Source of the DNA: Anseranas semipalmata
Lineage: Eukaryota > Chordata > Aves > Anseriformes > Anseranatidae
Length of the DNA: 64,000 nucleotides
Assembly: GCA_013399115.1 (NCBI GenBank)
Contig: VXAA01006093.1
Coordinates: 535,425-599,424 of the forward strand
Reading direction: 5' to 3'
In this document: one piece after another, positions 42,621 to 54,077 of the stretch
Position numbering within the stretch: the stretch's first letter is position 1
Layout: each line of letters begins with the position of its first letter
Position numbers and translations under genes: made by a program
The notes under the pieces: generated by a model
What the model was told of the DNA's origin: nothing
Databases searched by the model: none
The model's input: only the letters and a program-made list of their open reading frames with translations

Positions 42621-45600
42621 GAAAAGAAACACTTAAACTGAAGTGACTTTGTTTTATCCTTCCCAATCAAATATTTGGGCTTTGTAAGGGAGCTGGATAT
42701 TGAAAGGACAGAATTCACACACAGGGAATGTACGAGCCATATGTTCTAGTAATCCACTGTCCTGGAACATGGAGCTTTTGCTATTCTATTAGTCACTCAG
42801 TGTAAAGGCAAATCTTTGCACAATGTTGCCTGCCTGCTTGGGGTACCACGTATCTTACTATTTTGTTTAAAATTAGCATGAAGGAAACTCATCACAGACA
42901 TTTTTCTCCAGCTTTCACTTGCATGTTCCAGTGAGAATTTATGTTGCAAATAGAAACTTGTGCCAGCCCTCAGCTTCAACAAGGCATTGTACATCCAGAT
43001 ATTAACTTTAGAAGTTACAAATGGTAATTATAATAATATAGTTCTTCCATATTTTTAGGGGTCTATAAGCAGTAACTCGAAGCCAAGTAACCCTACTCCC
43101 CTGCAGGCAGTCTTAATCAGCATAAAATTTTTGACTGAAAAAAGTAGATTCAGTGATACTCAATCAAAGTTTGTAACCAAAACTCTTCTCCCCAATGCTG
43201 AATTTTCTTTATTCTCAAGGGAAGCATTCATGTGGTGTTTTAAGTCAGACTTTTTTTAAACACACCTCATCCTTGCTCCCAGAAAGCCCAAAGCATTAAA
43301 AATAAAGATTCTATAAAAAGCTGTATGTGTCACAATACAAATAAAACATTCCCAAAGCAAAACAAAACAAAACAAAAACAAACAAAACAGAACAAAACCT
43401 TGAGGAACATAAAAAACCTTTGCAAAAACACACATACCCAACCACCTATAAATGAAATAAAAAGTTCCTTTCAAAAAGTTCCTTTCACACTGTTTAAGGC
43501 ACCTGCTAAGAGAGAGCTCTGGTGTAAACTGATGAAAAAAGAGTTCCAGAGCTTCACAAGCACTACAATCTGTTGTTTTGAAAATACATTAAAAGATTGT
43601 TGGCATTTCGAGTCAACTCAGAGTGGGTTGAAACAATAAATATCCACTAAGATACAGCAGTGCTACATAATTCATTTGCCTGTCTTAAAAAAAAAAAAAA
43701 AAATCTTACAGCCGTGATCCACAGGTCTACTCATGCATGAATTGCAATCTGCATGTATCTTTTTATAGGAAAAGGTTTTTAAATATAAACATTTATTATA
43801 TCAAATTACACATTAAATGTATAAAGTATTGGAAAAAGCAATCCTGGAACACATTAAGATTTCAGGCTACTCTATGTTACAGTAACTACAAACTTCATGT
43901 GGCTTTCAGAGGAAAGCCTTTATGGAGTATATTTCAGAAAGCATGCCTCAAGGTTAAAAGGGATCAGATCACCCCTTTGTATTCAACATCAAAGGCAAAA
44001 GACTGATGAGTGTGTTCATGTCATTATTTTTTTCTAAAATTTCAAAGTTGCCTGCTCTATTTTTCTGTCTGAACAATACACACCACTTAATAAAGATCTA
44101 ATTCTGCAATCTAAATGAAAAACACTTTGATTGTGTTCTTGAGAGACTAATAAATTACCTATCAGCTAGCTATACCAGGTATTTTCCCAATCAACAAATA
44201 GGTAATACAAATTATAAACTAAAAAAATCACAAGACTGCTCCTTTGCAGACAAGTAAGGAATCTTACTACAGTCAGAGAGAGCACATCTGAACAGCCACT
44301 CCTGTTCATAAAGATGGAACTGTCAGACCTCACTCCAGATTTCTTTAAGGTCTTCTGTTCCTTAACCAAAACTTCATGCACCAGCTTATATCAAAACATA
44401 ACATTTCTAAGTTTTGTAATGTTTTCACTCTGTTTTAGATGGCCTAGGACTCATGACTAAAACATAAATACTGCCTATAGCCCATCTGCTAACCCATCAA
44501 TTTAGTGTTCAATCTCCTAAGAAAAACAAATCCCTCTCTCCCTATAGATATATATTTACCAGAAGTACAGATACCAAAACTGATGATTCCTCTAGTCCGT
44601 CTGTTCTATGAGAAGCTGTTCAGCACTGCTCTGAACAGTCTCTATTTTTGTGCAGGATAGGTTTTCTTTCCCAGTGATGTAGGTGTCCGGCTGAAGGCAG
44701 AAAGCCTGGCAGAGCTGAAGTATTGCATATTATAAATCACAAAGCACACAACACTTGCTTTGGGACACAACTAGGATGGCTTCAGCACAGAAGCACAGAA
44801 CCTCTTTGAAGAAAAACTGAAAGAATCAGTTGTACCTTTTGTAAAAATCTAAGGAAAGATTCGTCCCAAACTAAAAATAATATCTTTCTATTTCAAGGCA
44901 CTGTACACATAGTAGAATGCAATGACTATCTGTTGTGATAAAAGAACAAACTGAACCTGAGATTACAAGATGAAAACTAGGAATCTAAGGAAAAACAGAC
45001 AAATCTTCTAACACTGGAACAGTAGACTTAATCAGGAGCGTCCAAACTCACGTATAATCACCAGCATGTAACAATTAGTACTGTGGCTACTTGTGACACT
45101 GTAGTACTCTGAATTAATTTGAACTAATTCCAATTTAAACTGATCTCTCCAGACTTCTCCTAATATGTAAATAAATCATCTTTACATAGGTGATCAAGTG
45201 TTGTATTGTAATAGAGATCCTCACAGAAAGACAGCAACTTGAAAGCAAATGGTTAAAGAATTTATTAGGAAATAGGATTAAATATGGTAAAAGATATTTC
45301 CCAGCCTTGGCATCCAGCAGGGAGCCTCACTGGTGCCTGGATAAGCAGAGGAAAGCCTTGTACACAGACCTTGATATCTCCCCAGTAAAGTCATATTTGC
45401 AGTGAAGGACATTGATAGAGATTCTCAAAAAAAGTGTGCTGGGGAAGAAGGCTGGGGGGGGGGTTAGACAGAAAACACAGCACAGCCTCTCAGAACAAGA
45501 AGTCCTCTCCCAGACTTACATTTTCCAAACCATTGACGTATGTGAAAGAAAACACAGACGATAAATTTTCATTCTCAGCGTACACTTAAAGCCAACACTT

Positions 45601-48600
45601 CAATTATTCCTATCAGTCCTGTTGTCCACTGCACTCCCATTTTTACCTCCCCCAACATATGAATGATACTTTCCAAGTTTTCAGCAGTGCTTTTTGTGCA
45701 CCCAATCTGCAGGTGCAGCAAAGACCTTGGCAAGGGGCAAAGTGATTATCACTTATGAAAACAGTTACACCGTATTGTTCATACTTCTTCAAGGTCTTGA
45801 GCAAAGCATAAATTCGCATGAAAACGAAGTTATTGCAGTTCTAGCATCAGACAGCTAACCAGGTAAGTCTTACTGTTGTTTGCAGAGATGATTTTACAGT
45901 ATTTTGTAATTTATAAACATTTTTTCTCTCATGCATTTGTTGGGTAGTTCTAATAGGTATTTTTGCAACTTTTAAATCACAAAGCCTTAAGTATTGTGTA
46001 GTAGTTCTGACTTCATAAAAACAAAGACAGTGTATTGTTACTGACTTGTAATTCATCTGCAGATCACTTATACAGAGATGATTTCATTTTTTCTTTCTGA
46101 GAGCTCTATGTTTTCTTGTATATAGTTCAAAATAGGAAATTACACTGATGATTTTTTACCACGCTAAACACTGTTAACTGAACCCTAGGCATTAATGTTG
46201 GTTGTTTCATATTTTAACTTCTGTTCTAGCCTGAACTAGTTTTTAACAGCCTTATAATGTGAAAAAAAAAAAAAAAAAAACACTATTTTTTTTATTCTCT
46301 TTAATCTATGCATTTATATTACAGGTTTACTCTTTATACTCCTGCCACAAGCAGAGTTGATCTTGATTCGGCTCGTTGTTCCTTTTTCCTATGCATATAC
46401 TTCTTTGAGAATTGGATCTAAAGAGGCATAGGGCATGGGAAAATGGGGCGACTGAGGTACTTCACCATTCATTCCAAACTGCGTTGCCAAGACGACTGTA
46501 GAAATGTATAGAGAAAATGGACATATGAAGAACTGAAAGGTTAATTTATGAAGCTCTCTCTTAACCATCAAAAACTGAACAAAATACGTTGGTATTATTT
46601 ACTGTGTTTGTAGATTAATGCTTGAATGCTTTTAATTCATTGTGATTCATTATGGGAAAATTATTTGAATCGTCTATCCAACTATAATATTTAATATACT
46701 GCTTGGTGAAAAGTTCCATCTAAAGTATATGCGTTGCTAAGAAGCTACTTCTGTAGTCCTTATTCCCATAAACCTCCAATTGAACATATGGGGAATGTAA
46801 GCACAGAGACTGCAAAAGTGCAGCTCCAAACCTCTCTCTCAGTTGTTGGGAGCCAGTCATCACTGAGCTCAGTGCCGGCTCAGGCATGTGAGGCCCGGCC
46901 GTGTAAGCGTTACCCAGTGGGGTGTCTGCAATGTACTAGTTATTCTTAGGACCTGATCTTACAAGATTCTAAGTACCTCTTACAAGATGTCAGCTTGTGT
47001 GGAATTACAAATTCTTATCTTGTAAAAACAGACACTTAGTAAACAGTAAATCAAATAATAAACATGCTAATTTCTTTTCTTTCTTCTTTTATCCACAGGT
47101 GTCTTAGAAGAGGAACTGTAGAAATTCTTTTTTTCCCCATTAATATTAAACTTTTTTTTTAATAATTTCTGTCCAATTACTTTTGTTTAGTCTAAATAGA
47201 GATGTATCATATCAGTTCTGGGAAAAATATTTTTATGAAACAATGTAACTGTACATACCACATGTCAAATAAAAATCTAATATTTCAGACACATCATTTG
47301 TGTTACCCTGCATCACAAATTCTAACAAGGTTTGTAAAACTATGTGTTTAGAAAAAAACAACACTAGGTACATTACAAGCCCTTTTACTCAGTTATTATT
47401 ATTCTATACTATTCTAGCCTAAATTAATATTTTAAGAAGCTACTGTTTCATTTGTCTCTAACATACTACTGCCAGAGGACAATTCTATTTATATGTCACT
47501 TTTTCTTGCTTAAATTAAAAGACAATAAAAAAAATAGCATCCACAACTGTGTCTTTATTCAATGACTTCATATCAAGGCTTGTGGTGAAGGGGATGGAAC
47601 TGAGAAGCAACGTAAGCAATATTCCTTATCTCGCTTGTGAGAAAGGAAGGATTTTTTGAATGTAATGAAGTATTAAATCTTGTAATTAAAATAAAGGTGG
47701 GAAAAAGGCACACAAAACAAGTGTAAATAAACAAGAGACAAAACCCCATATAACTTAGTTTCTCGAATTCCACAGAGATTTCACATTACTATAAAATATA
47801 AAAATGCAATTGCATCAAAAAAGTTTATTTTACCTTAATACATCTGTTATATAATGTGTAAATCTAGCTTCTAAAAGTTCTGAGAGCCCTGTGCAACAAG
47901 GCTACAATGACATTCTTTTTTCTTTTCTTTTTAAGACAGAGTACACTGTTTAAATGGAAAGCTAATAAGAAAAATAATGTCATCTCAGCAAACAAAGAGT
48001 TTGAGGTGGGGGTGAAATCAGAAAAAAATCAGACCCAAGAACAAGCATACCAAACATGGTTGTAGTGAGCAGAAGAAATGAAGAAGCGGAGCACAAACAT
48101 GAATATCAAAAAGAGGAGAATTTTTTTTTAATTTTAAAGTAATGGCTTTTATAAAAAGAAAATTAGAACAACTAGATAGGCTACCTAACATCAAACAGAA
48201 AACACATGTTCATTCGTTCACTATGTTGTGGGAATCCTTTCAGCTCATTTACAAAAGTGTGTGTGGGGGGGGTAAGAACTGATAGACAAGCAGCTCGTTG
48301 ATTTGTTTATTTATTTATTTAAGTAGGCTTTAAAAATCTTTTGAGGAGACCGAATCTAGTTCTCCTTCTTATATACCATTGGTTACTGATCTCAGCTTTC
48401 ATGACTAAAGTAAAAATTTTATAAGCCATAACATATCCCTAAATATTTTCAAACTCCAAACTTTTGGATTAACTCCAAGACACCAGCCTTTTTAAGCATA
48501 CATAAAGTGATGAAACAGAAAGTATTATAAATGATAAAACCAAGGACAGATACCGGGAGCAGAGCATGCAAATCTGGAGAAGGGATGGGGCAATAAAGAG

Positions 48601-48780
48601 ATAATGAAGCAGAGATTATCTACAAACTTTTCCATCTCTACCCAGTTTGTGCTTAATGCCGTAAATGTACCCAACCCTGTGGAGTCAAGCAGAGGAACAG
48701 TACAAGTTGAGAAAGACTCCGGACAGGATGTCACGGTTGAAAACAGGATACGGCCGAGTCTAACTCAGCAGAAACAACAG

Positions 48781-48785
48781 CCAAT
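48781..48785 (+). promoter_or_regulatory. LTR CCAAT box
   Basis: CCAAT within AGCCAATCAGG, about 106 bp upstream of the TATA box; conserved in the 3' LTR at 55788-55792. A match to the NF-Y site consensus; binding is inferred. Confidence 0.7.
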
Positions 48786-48888
48786 CAGGACGGCGAACCT
48801 GCCTCATGGACGCTGACGATAAGCCTCGTGCAGACAGCGGGACTATGGGGGTGGGCATCGCGTGGCGCGTGCACATCGGGTGTACGGG

Positions 48889-48897
48889 TATATAAAG
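48889..48897 (+). promoter_or_regulatory. LTR TATA box
   Basis: TATATAAAG, identical in the 3' LTR (TATAAA at 55898-55903). Transcription would be expected to begin roughly 25-30 bp downstream, near or just after the AATAAA. Confidence 0.85.
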
Positions 48898-48911
48898 CAC
48901 TGTGGCACAGC

Positions 48912-48917
48912 AATAAA
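48912..48917 (+). terminator. LTR polyadenylation signal (5' copy)
   Basis: AATAAA just downstream of the TATA box. The 3' copy at 55919-55924 would be the one used for viral RNA ends. Confidence 0.8.
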
Positions 48918-49017
48918 TTGGAGACTTCTGCCAAAATATTCGTGTAGGGAAGCTTTCTCCCCTACGATGGGATCCTAGCCTGGACGTGAGGTCGTTGTCG
49001 CAGGTGGAGGTGACAAG

Positions 49018-49035
49018 TGGTGACCCTGATGTGAT
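49018..49035 (+). other. Primer-binding site, tRNA-Trp type
   Basis: TGGTGACCCTGATGTGAT lies two bases after the LTR end. It matches the tRNA-Trp primer site used by avian alpharetroviruses at 16 of 18 positions, by my recollection of that site. Both mismatches are T where a C of a CpG is expected, so they look like post-insertion decay. Confidence 0.85.
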
Positions 49036-49072
49036 AACCAGGACCGCTACGGGTGGGGAGGGAGCACAGGCC

Positions 49073-49078
49073 GTAAGT
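49073..49078 (+). promoter_or_regulatory. Putative major splice donor
   Basis: GTAAGT, a full 5' splice-site match, sits in the context GGCC-GTAAGT-ATG. It directly abuts the gag ATG at 49079, so a spliced env mRNA would carry leader but no gag codons. The only clear acceptor partner is at 54116. Confidence 0.7.
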
Positions 49079-51118
49079 ATGTCTGCATCAGTGGGCGACA
49101 CAGTGTCAGTCCTGCGGGTGCTAGCGAAGGAGGTGGGGGCACCCATCTCAGAGTCTAGCACAAAGGCACTCATCCAATGGATGATGGAGAAAGGGTGTAT
49201 CAGAAGCCCGAGTGAAGCCATGAATCTCTCCTCCGTAGAGGAGGCGGGCAAAGAACTGTTAGAACGGGCGGCCGTGGGCAGCAAAACTTCAACCAGCCAC
49301 CTCACTACCTGGGGGGTCCTCAGAAAAATGCTTAGGGACATACACGAGAAACGCTGTGTGTGGCATGCAGCTGAGGCGGCCATATATGGCGATGAAGGGA
49401 ACTCAGGAGCTAATCAGGATGGTGGGGCAGCGGGAAAGGGAACCGCTGAGGGCAGGGCGAAGGGGCTGGGTCAGGGCTCTCCTGCACCCTTGGCGCCGTT
49501 GCCGAACTTGCTGGACCCCATACTGAAGGTGTGTCCCGCGGTCCCACCGGATAAGGGTTTCTTTTTGGAAGATGACAGCAGCAGGTGGGGAAGTGGGCCC
49601 GAGCCAGGGGCAGCGCCCTCGCCGGTGTCAGCGCCCACAACACCATGCCAACCCATGGGACCGGAGCGCTCAGGGCAGGCTGGGAGCTCCGGTAACCGGC
49701 ACCCGCCAGGGCCGGAACTGCCCATCCCGCTTCCTCCTGGGCCCGTCCCCGATGCCCCGGGACTGCCCCCTCCGTGTAGACATGCCCAAAATAACGACAA
49801 AGGGGATTTGGGGGATACCTTTGAGCGGCTGCTCTTAGAGTTACGGCGACTTTTGACCAACTTGGCACGACTGAGCGAACGACTACACCAAATGCCGGAA
49901 CCAGCCGCTTACGTCCCGGGCGGGAACCCGGAAACACACTGGCGCATGATAGCAAAAAATTGCGCCCTATCAGGGGATTTACAGCTGGCAGCACTGCTGG
50001 GGGATGCGGACGGCTTGAGCCCCTCAGCATTCCCAGTGGTGGTGGGTCAGGGCGGCCGGCGGGGTTGGGCGCCTCTGGATTGGCGGCTGGTAAAGGAAGC
50101 GCGCCAAGCCGTCACCACCGGGGGTCTGGGTGGACCGATGACAACCAACCTGCTAAACCTGATATTTTTGGAAACATTGACACCCTATGACTGTCGCCTG
50201 TTACCTAAAGCGGTTTGCACACCCACACAGATGCTGCTGTTCGAGAGTGCCTGGCAGAGCCGCTGTGATCAGGCAGCTCTGGCCAACAGAAACCTTCCCC
50301 CGCAAGATGTCCGATTCAGGGTGGGACCAGACATGTTAAGGGGAGTAGGCAATTACGCAGATCCGGGGGTGCAGGCTACTTGGGCGGACGCGATACTGTG
50401 ACAGTCAACCGCGTTAGCCCGAAAGGCCCTGGCGGACATCGCATCCATGGGGGGCCCGGCACCAGCACCATATGCATCAGTAAAACAGAAATTAACGGAC
50501 TCATATATGGAATTTATGGAGCGGTTGCATGCTGCCATTGACGCGTCTAACCTCAACCCCGCGGCAAGGGACGCAGTGGGGAAGGATCTAGCAGTGCAAA
50601 ATGCAAATAGCGTGTGCAAGGCCGCCCTTATGCATCTTCCCCTGGGAGTTCCCCTCACAGAAATGATAGAGGTCTGCACAAGGGCGGAGCGAATGGAGGC
50701 CGCAAAGACCCAGGCGGCGGCACTTGCCGTCGTCCTAGCCGAAATGCAGAAGGGGAGTGGCCAGGGAAAGAGGGGAGGCAAGAGGGGAAAAGGCAAATGT
50801 TTTAGCTCTGGAGGAACAGGGCACTGGAAGATGGACTGCCCAAGCAGAAGGAATGGGGCCTGCTTCAAGTGCGGGAGAATGGGTCATAAAGCAACAGACT
50901 GCAGATCAGGCTCGGGAAACCGTCCGCGGAGCGCGGCAGCCCCCCGCGCTATGACACAAGCTCAGGGGATGCTCACGGCTACCAACAACCCCCGGACCCA
51001 GGGCATGGGGTTCCCTGGCTGGGGCCCGATCTGGAATGGCCATGACAACCCAGAGATTGGCCCATGTTCGCTGCGCGACCCTTCTACTGGTCCTCGGACC
51101 AGGGAGCGGATCAGGTAG
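49079..51118 (+). pseudogene. gag: gag polyprotein (matrix, proline-rich linker, capsid, nucleocapsid), one internal stop
   Basis: Gag builds the virus core. The start chosen is the first ATG after the leader (49079); the frame is open further upstream only through a GTG in U5. Residues 1-100 are matrix-like. About 49480-49890 is a proline/glycine-rich linker with a PPPC at 49766-49777, where late domains usually read PPPY. Capsid spans about 49900-50720, with the major homology region at 50486-50527 (Q...D.Y..F..RL). The nucleocapsid has two zinc knuckles at 50798-50839 and 50861-50902. An in-frame TGA at 50399-50401 interrupts capsid ahead of the homology region, so only a truncated product is possible. 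The first knuckle has Ser for its second Cys; the second (CFKCGRMGHKATDC) is intact. Confidence 0.92.
50399..50401 (+). other. In-frame TGA stop in gag capsid
   Basis: TGA in the context ACTG-TGA-CAG; the same frame continues open to 51118 with recognisable capsid and nucleocapsid. The change is explainable as a CpG transition. Its context TGTGACAG recurs at the integrase stop. Confidence 0.9.
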
Positions 51119-51611
51119 CGAGGGTGTGATTGTGCCAACTTCTGGGGCGTCCACACACAGTTTGGAGGTCCTTCCTATCTCTTGCAGAGGAGAAGCACTA
51201 CCCTCAGAATTGACTGTTAGACCAGTGGCACAACCCGTGTTCGTTCCTGAAGGGACGCCAATAGCGCTGGCCATTTGGGATCTGGCGGCTCGCCCCCAAG
51301 CGGTGATTTTTATGAAATTAGGAACAGAGGTGGTCACATTCACCACGCTAGAGGACACAGGAGCTGACGTGACCATTATCGCCGCACCGGCCTGGCCACA
51401 AAGTTGGCCTACTGACACCTCAATGGCCCTGATAACAGGGGTAGGGGGCCAGGCCCAGAGCTCCCGTAGTCTCCATCTAGTAACCGTCTGGCTACAGGAT
51501 GGGAGAAACGAGGCCAAGGTGCGGCCCTATATTGTGCCGGGTCTATGCACTTCCCTCCTTGGTCATGACACTATGGGACAGCTAGGGAGCTCACTTAGAG
51601 GGGATTTTTAG
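50955..51611 (+). pseudogene. pro: pro frame: retroviral aspartic protease
   Basis: The frame opens after a TGA at 50952-50954 and ends at TAG 51609-51611. The recognisable protease occupies about 51200-51611. The catalytic motif DTGAD is at 51354-51368, followed by a glycine-rich flap region around ITGVGGQ (about 51430-51455). The C-terminal motif reads LLGHD (51555-51569), where the family has G-R-D/N; the Arg to His change is a CpG-type transition and would be expected to weaken dimer folding. The frame relation to gag is +1 or -2, unlike the in-frame gag-pro of alpharetroviruses, so an indel near 50955-51118 is likely. Pol follows by a -1 shift. I marked it broken because it is disconnected from a start and carries the altered motif. 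Confidence 0.85.
51602..51608 (+). promoter_or_regulatory. Putative -1 ribosomal frameshift site (pro to pol)
   Basis: GGATTTT read as G GAT TTT in the protease frame, immediately followed by the protease stop TAG (51609-51611). It resembles the G GAT TTA heptamer of betaretroviral pro-pol junctions and the stop-after-heptamer layout of alpharetroviruses. A one-base backward slip enters the frame starting at 51608, which leads straight into reverse transcriptase. A downstream stimulatory fold was not tested. Confidence 0.75.
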
Positions 51612-53443
51612 AAGGGGCCATGGGGAGGATAGCTCCGGTAAAGCTTCAATGGAAGTCGGACACCCCAGTATGGGTCACCCAGTGGCCCCTTACATATGAC
51701 AAATTGACCCATCTTCACGACTTAGTACAACAAGAGGTTCAGGCCGGACACCTGGTCCCATCCACCAGCCCGTGGAATTCCCCGGTCTTCGTGATTCAAA
51801 AGAAGTCGGGAAAGTGGAGGTTCATCCACGATTTAAGGGCTGTTAACGACACCATGGTCACCATGGGGGGGCTGCAACCGGGACTGCCGTTACCCTCAAT
51901 GATCCCGGCCACCTGGGAAGTCCTAGTGATAGACTTGAAAGACTGTTTCTTCACAATCCGCCTACATCTGGAGGACTGCAAGCGCTTCGCGCTCACGGTA
52001 CCCTCGATTAATCACGCGGAACTGGCTAGGCAATATCATTGGACCATGTTGCCCCAAGGAATGAAGAATTCCCCGACTATTTGCCAGATGTACATGACTG
52101 AGGCACTCAGAGGCTTCCGGGAGAGCCACCCGGACCTGCTGATTTATCATTACATGGACAATATATTGGTGGCGGGCAAAAGCCTGAGTCTCCAGATTGA
52201 AACTGACTTTAAATACGGCTTGAAATTGGTAGGGCTGAAGGTTGCCCCAGAAAAGGTGCAGCGAAAAAACCCTATTCAGTACCTGGGAACAGTAATATCA
52301 GAAACTGCGATTCGGCCGCAGAAACTCATGCCCCAGAGAGAGATCACGTCTGTTAATGACATGCAGAAACTGGTAGGGGGGATGCAATGGTTGCAATCTT
52401 ACTGCCCTATCCTGAACGAATTAATGGCTCCATTGCTAGAGGGCCTGAAGGGCAGTAGCAACCCCTCAGAAAGACGCCAACTGTCTGATGAGCAACGGCT
52501 AGCGCTTCAGCAAATCCTGGACCGGTTAGCAACCGGCTCTCTGGAAAGATGGATACCAGGAGTAGGGCTTGAGACACATCTGAACATTGACCCCTCAGGG
52601 GCAACAATACTTGTATACCAGTGGAATGAGAATAGCACCCAGAAGATGATTCCGATCCAATGGCTATACACGACGGCTAGCTCCACTCAGACCATTAATA
52701 CTTTACCCGAGTGTCTAGGAGAGGCAGTGTTCAGAGCGAGGAAGCGGGCTATTGCCGTGTCAGGAATGGATATCGAACAGATAAGCTCCAATGTGCCTAT
52801 GCCCATTCTAGAGAGATGCTGGCAGTTGGACCCACAATTACAGCTTGCGCTAGCCACCTTCACCGGCCAATTACGAAAACCACGTGCACACCCTTTGTTG
52901 CAATCACCCCTCGCGTCGTCAATCAGGCCCCTAATGCTGCTACAGGAATGGCCAGTGACAGGGCCCACTGTCTTCACCGATGCATCAGGACGCACATCAA
53001 AAGCAGGCTATGTATGGCAGCAAGACGGGAAGTGGAGCTCCTGCATACGGACTGACCCATCAAGGTCTCTGCAGCGGCTTGAACTGGAAGCCATCCGCCG
53101 AGTCCTGGAAAGCTGGTGGGATACCGCCATCAACATAATCACAGACAGTCAGTATAGTGCCGTTGTATTGCGAAGAGCAGCTATGGCTCTCTCGAGCACT
53201 ACCCCAGAGGGTTGGGATATTCGAACTCTCCTAGAAACCCACACCCAGCCCTGGTATATTCAACACATCTATAGCCACTCAGGACTACCACGGGTAATCG
53301 CTCAAGGCAACGCTAAAGCCGACGAGCTCGTCTCAGCCATGGTTACCACCTCCCTTTTTACCCCGGCAAGAGAATCCCATGCGTTCTACCATCAGGGAGC
53401 AATGGCAATGCATCAGGAATTCCAGATACCAATGGCAGCCGTG

Positions 53444-53446
53444 TGA
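53444..53446 (+). other. In-frame TGA stop in integrase
   Basis: TGA between the His pair and the Cys pair of the HHCC domain, context GTG-TGA-CAG. The same frame continues to 54145 with a full DD35E core, so this is an interruption, not the end of the gene. Confidence 0.93.
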
Positions 53447-54077
53447 CAGATAGTGGTGGCCTGCCCAGCATGTCAAAAGCACTCGCCAGTGTCGGGGGCT
53501 GTAGGGATCAACCCCCGTGGATTAAGCCCGCAGCAGCTTTTCCAGATGGACATCATGGAGATCCCGGGTTTTGGCCAACAGAAGTACGTCCATGTCACGG
53601 TGGACACCTGCTCGCGAATGATATGGGCTACCCCTCTATGTAGTACTTCCACAAAGGACACCATCAAACACTGCCTAGCCAGCTTCTCCGTATTGGGCAT
53701 GCCGCAATGCATAAAAACAGATAATGGATCGGCATATACTTCTCAGAAATTCAGAGACTTTCTTGATAGATGGGGAATTCGACATGTCACTGACATTGCT
53801 GGCAACTCCCAAGGACAGGCGATCGTGGAGCGGGCACACCAGATTTTGAAGTTACAAATCGCCCGGCTCAGAGAGGGGGGAGAAGGGGAGCAAGGTCCTC
53901 GGCAGTTGACAGCCAAAGCCCTACTCATATTGAATCATATGTCCTTTGAGACTCTACATTTCCCTAGTCCAACCAACTGCCATTTTTCCACTAACTACCT
54001 TATTTTTGGCTCCAACGCCCTCCCGCAGGTGTGGGTACGCATTCCGGAGATGGAAACATGGGCAGGCCCAGCGCGAT

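Larger units (their letters stand above)
27867..48677. other. Long AT-rich gene-poor stretch
   Basis: About 20.8 kb with no recognisable host exon or full transposon. It contains the inverted repeat at 29521-29597, GTT/GGTT repeats at 29713-29770, a TA then poly-T tract at 30812-30849, a TG repeat at 39938-39959, a CTTT tract at 42502-42585 with adjacent GTT units, an AAAAC-rich stretch at 43360-43398, poly-A at 46262-46280 and a TTTA repeat at 48301-48321. Two stretches resemble splice acceptors (near 30523 and 47098) and are listed as findings. The longest frame, 142 codons on the minus strand at 41961-42389, shows no family signature. Confidence 0.65.
48678..49015 (+). repeat. 5' LTR (338 bp)
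   Basis: It begins TGTGGAGTCA and ends GAGGTGACA, giving TG...CA ends two bases before the PBS. Promoter elements in order are a CCAAT box at 48781-48785, a TATA box TATATAAAG around 48889-48897 and a polyadenylation signal AATAAA at 48912-48917. The TATA-to-AATAAA gap is only about 20 bp, so the repeated R region must be very short, as in alpharetroviruses. It pairs with an equally long 3' LTR from which it differs at 13 positions. Confidence 0.95.

Noticed and set aside
48986..49078. N-terminal gag extension starting in U5
   Set aside because: The upstream start is GTG inside the LTR/PBS; the first ATG in frame at 49079 follows the leader and is the likely start.
48760..50030. Long minus-strand frames over gag (206-207 codons)
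   Set aside because: Shadows of the GC-rich gag sequence; the plus strand carries the retroviral domains.
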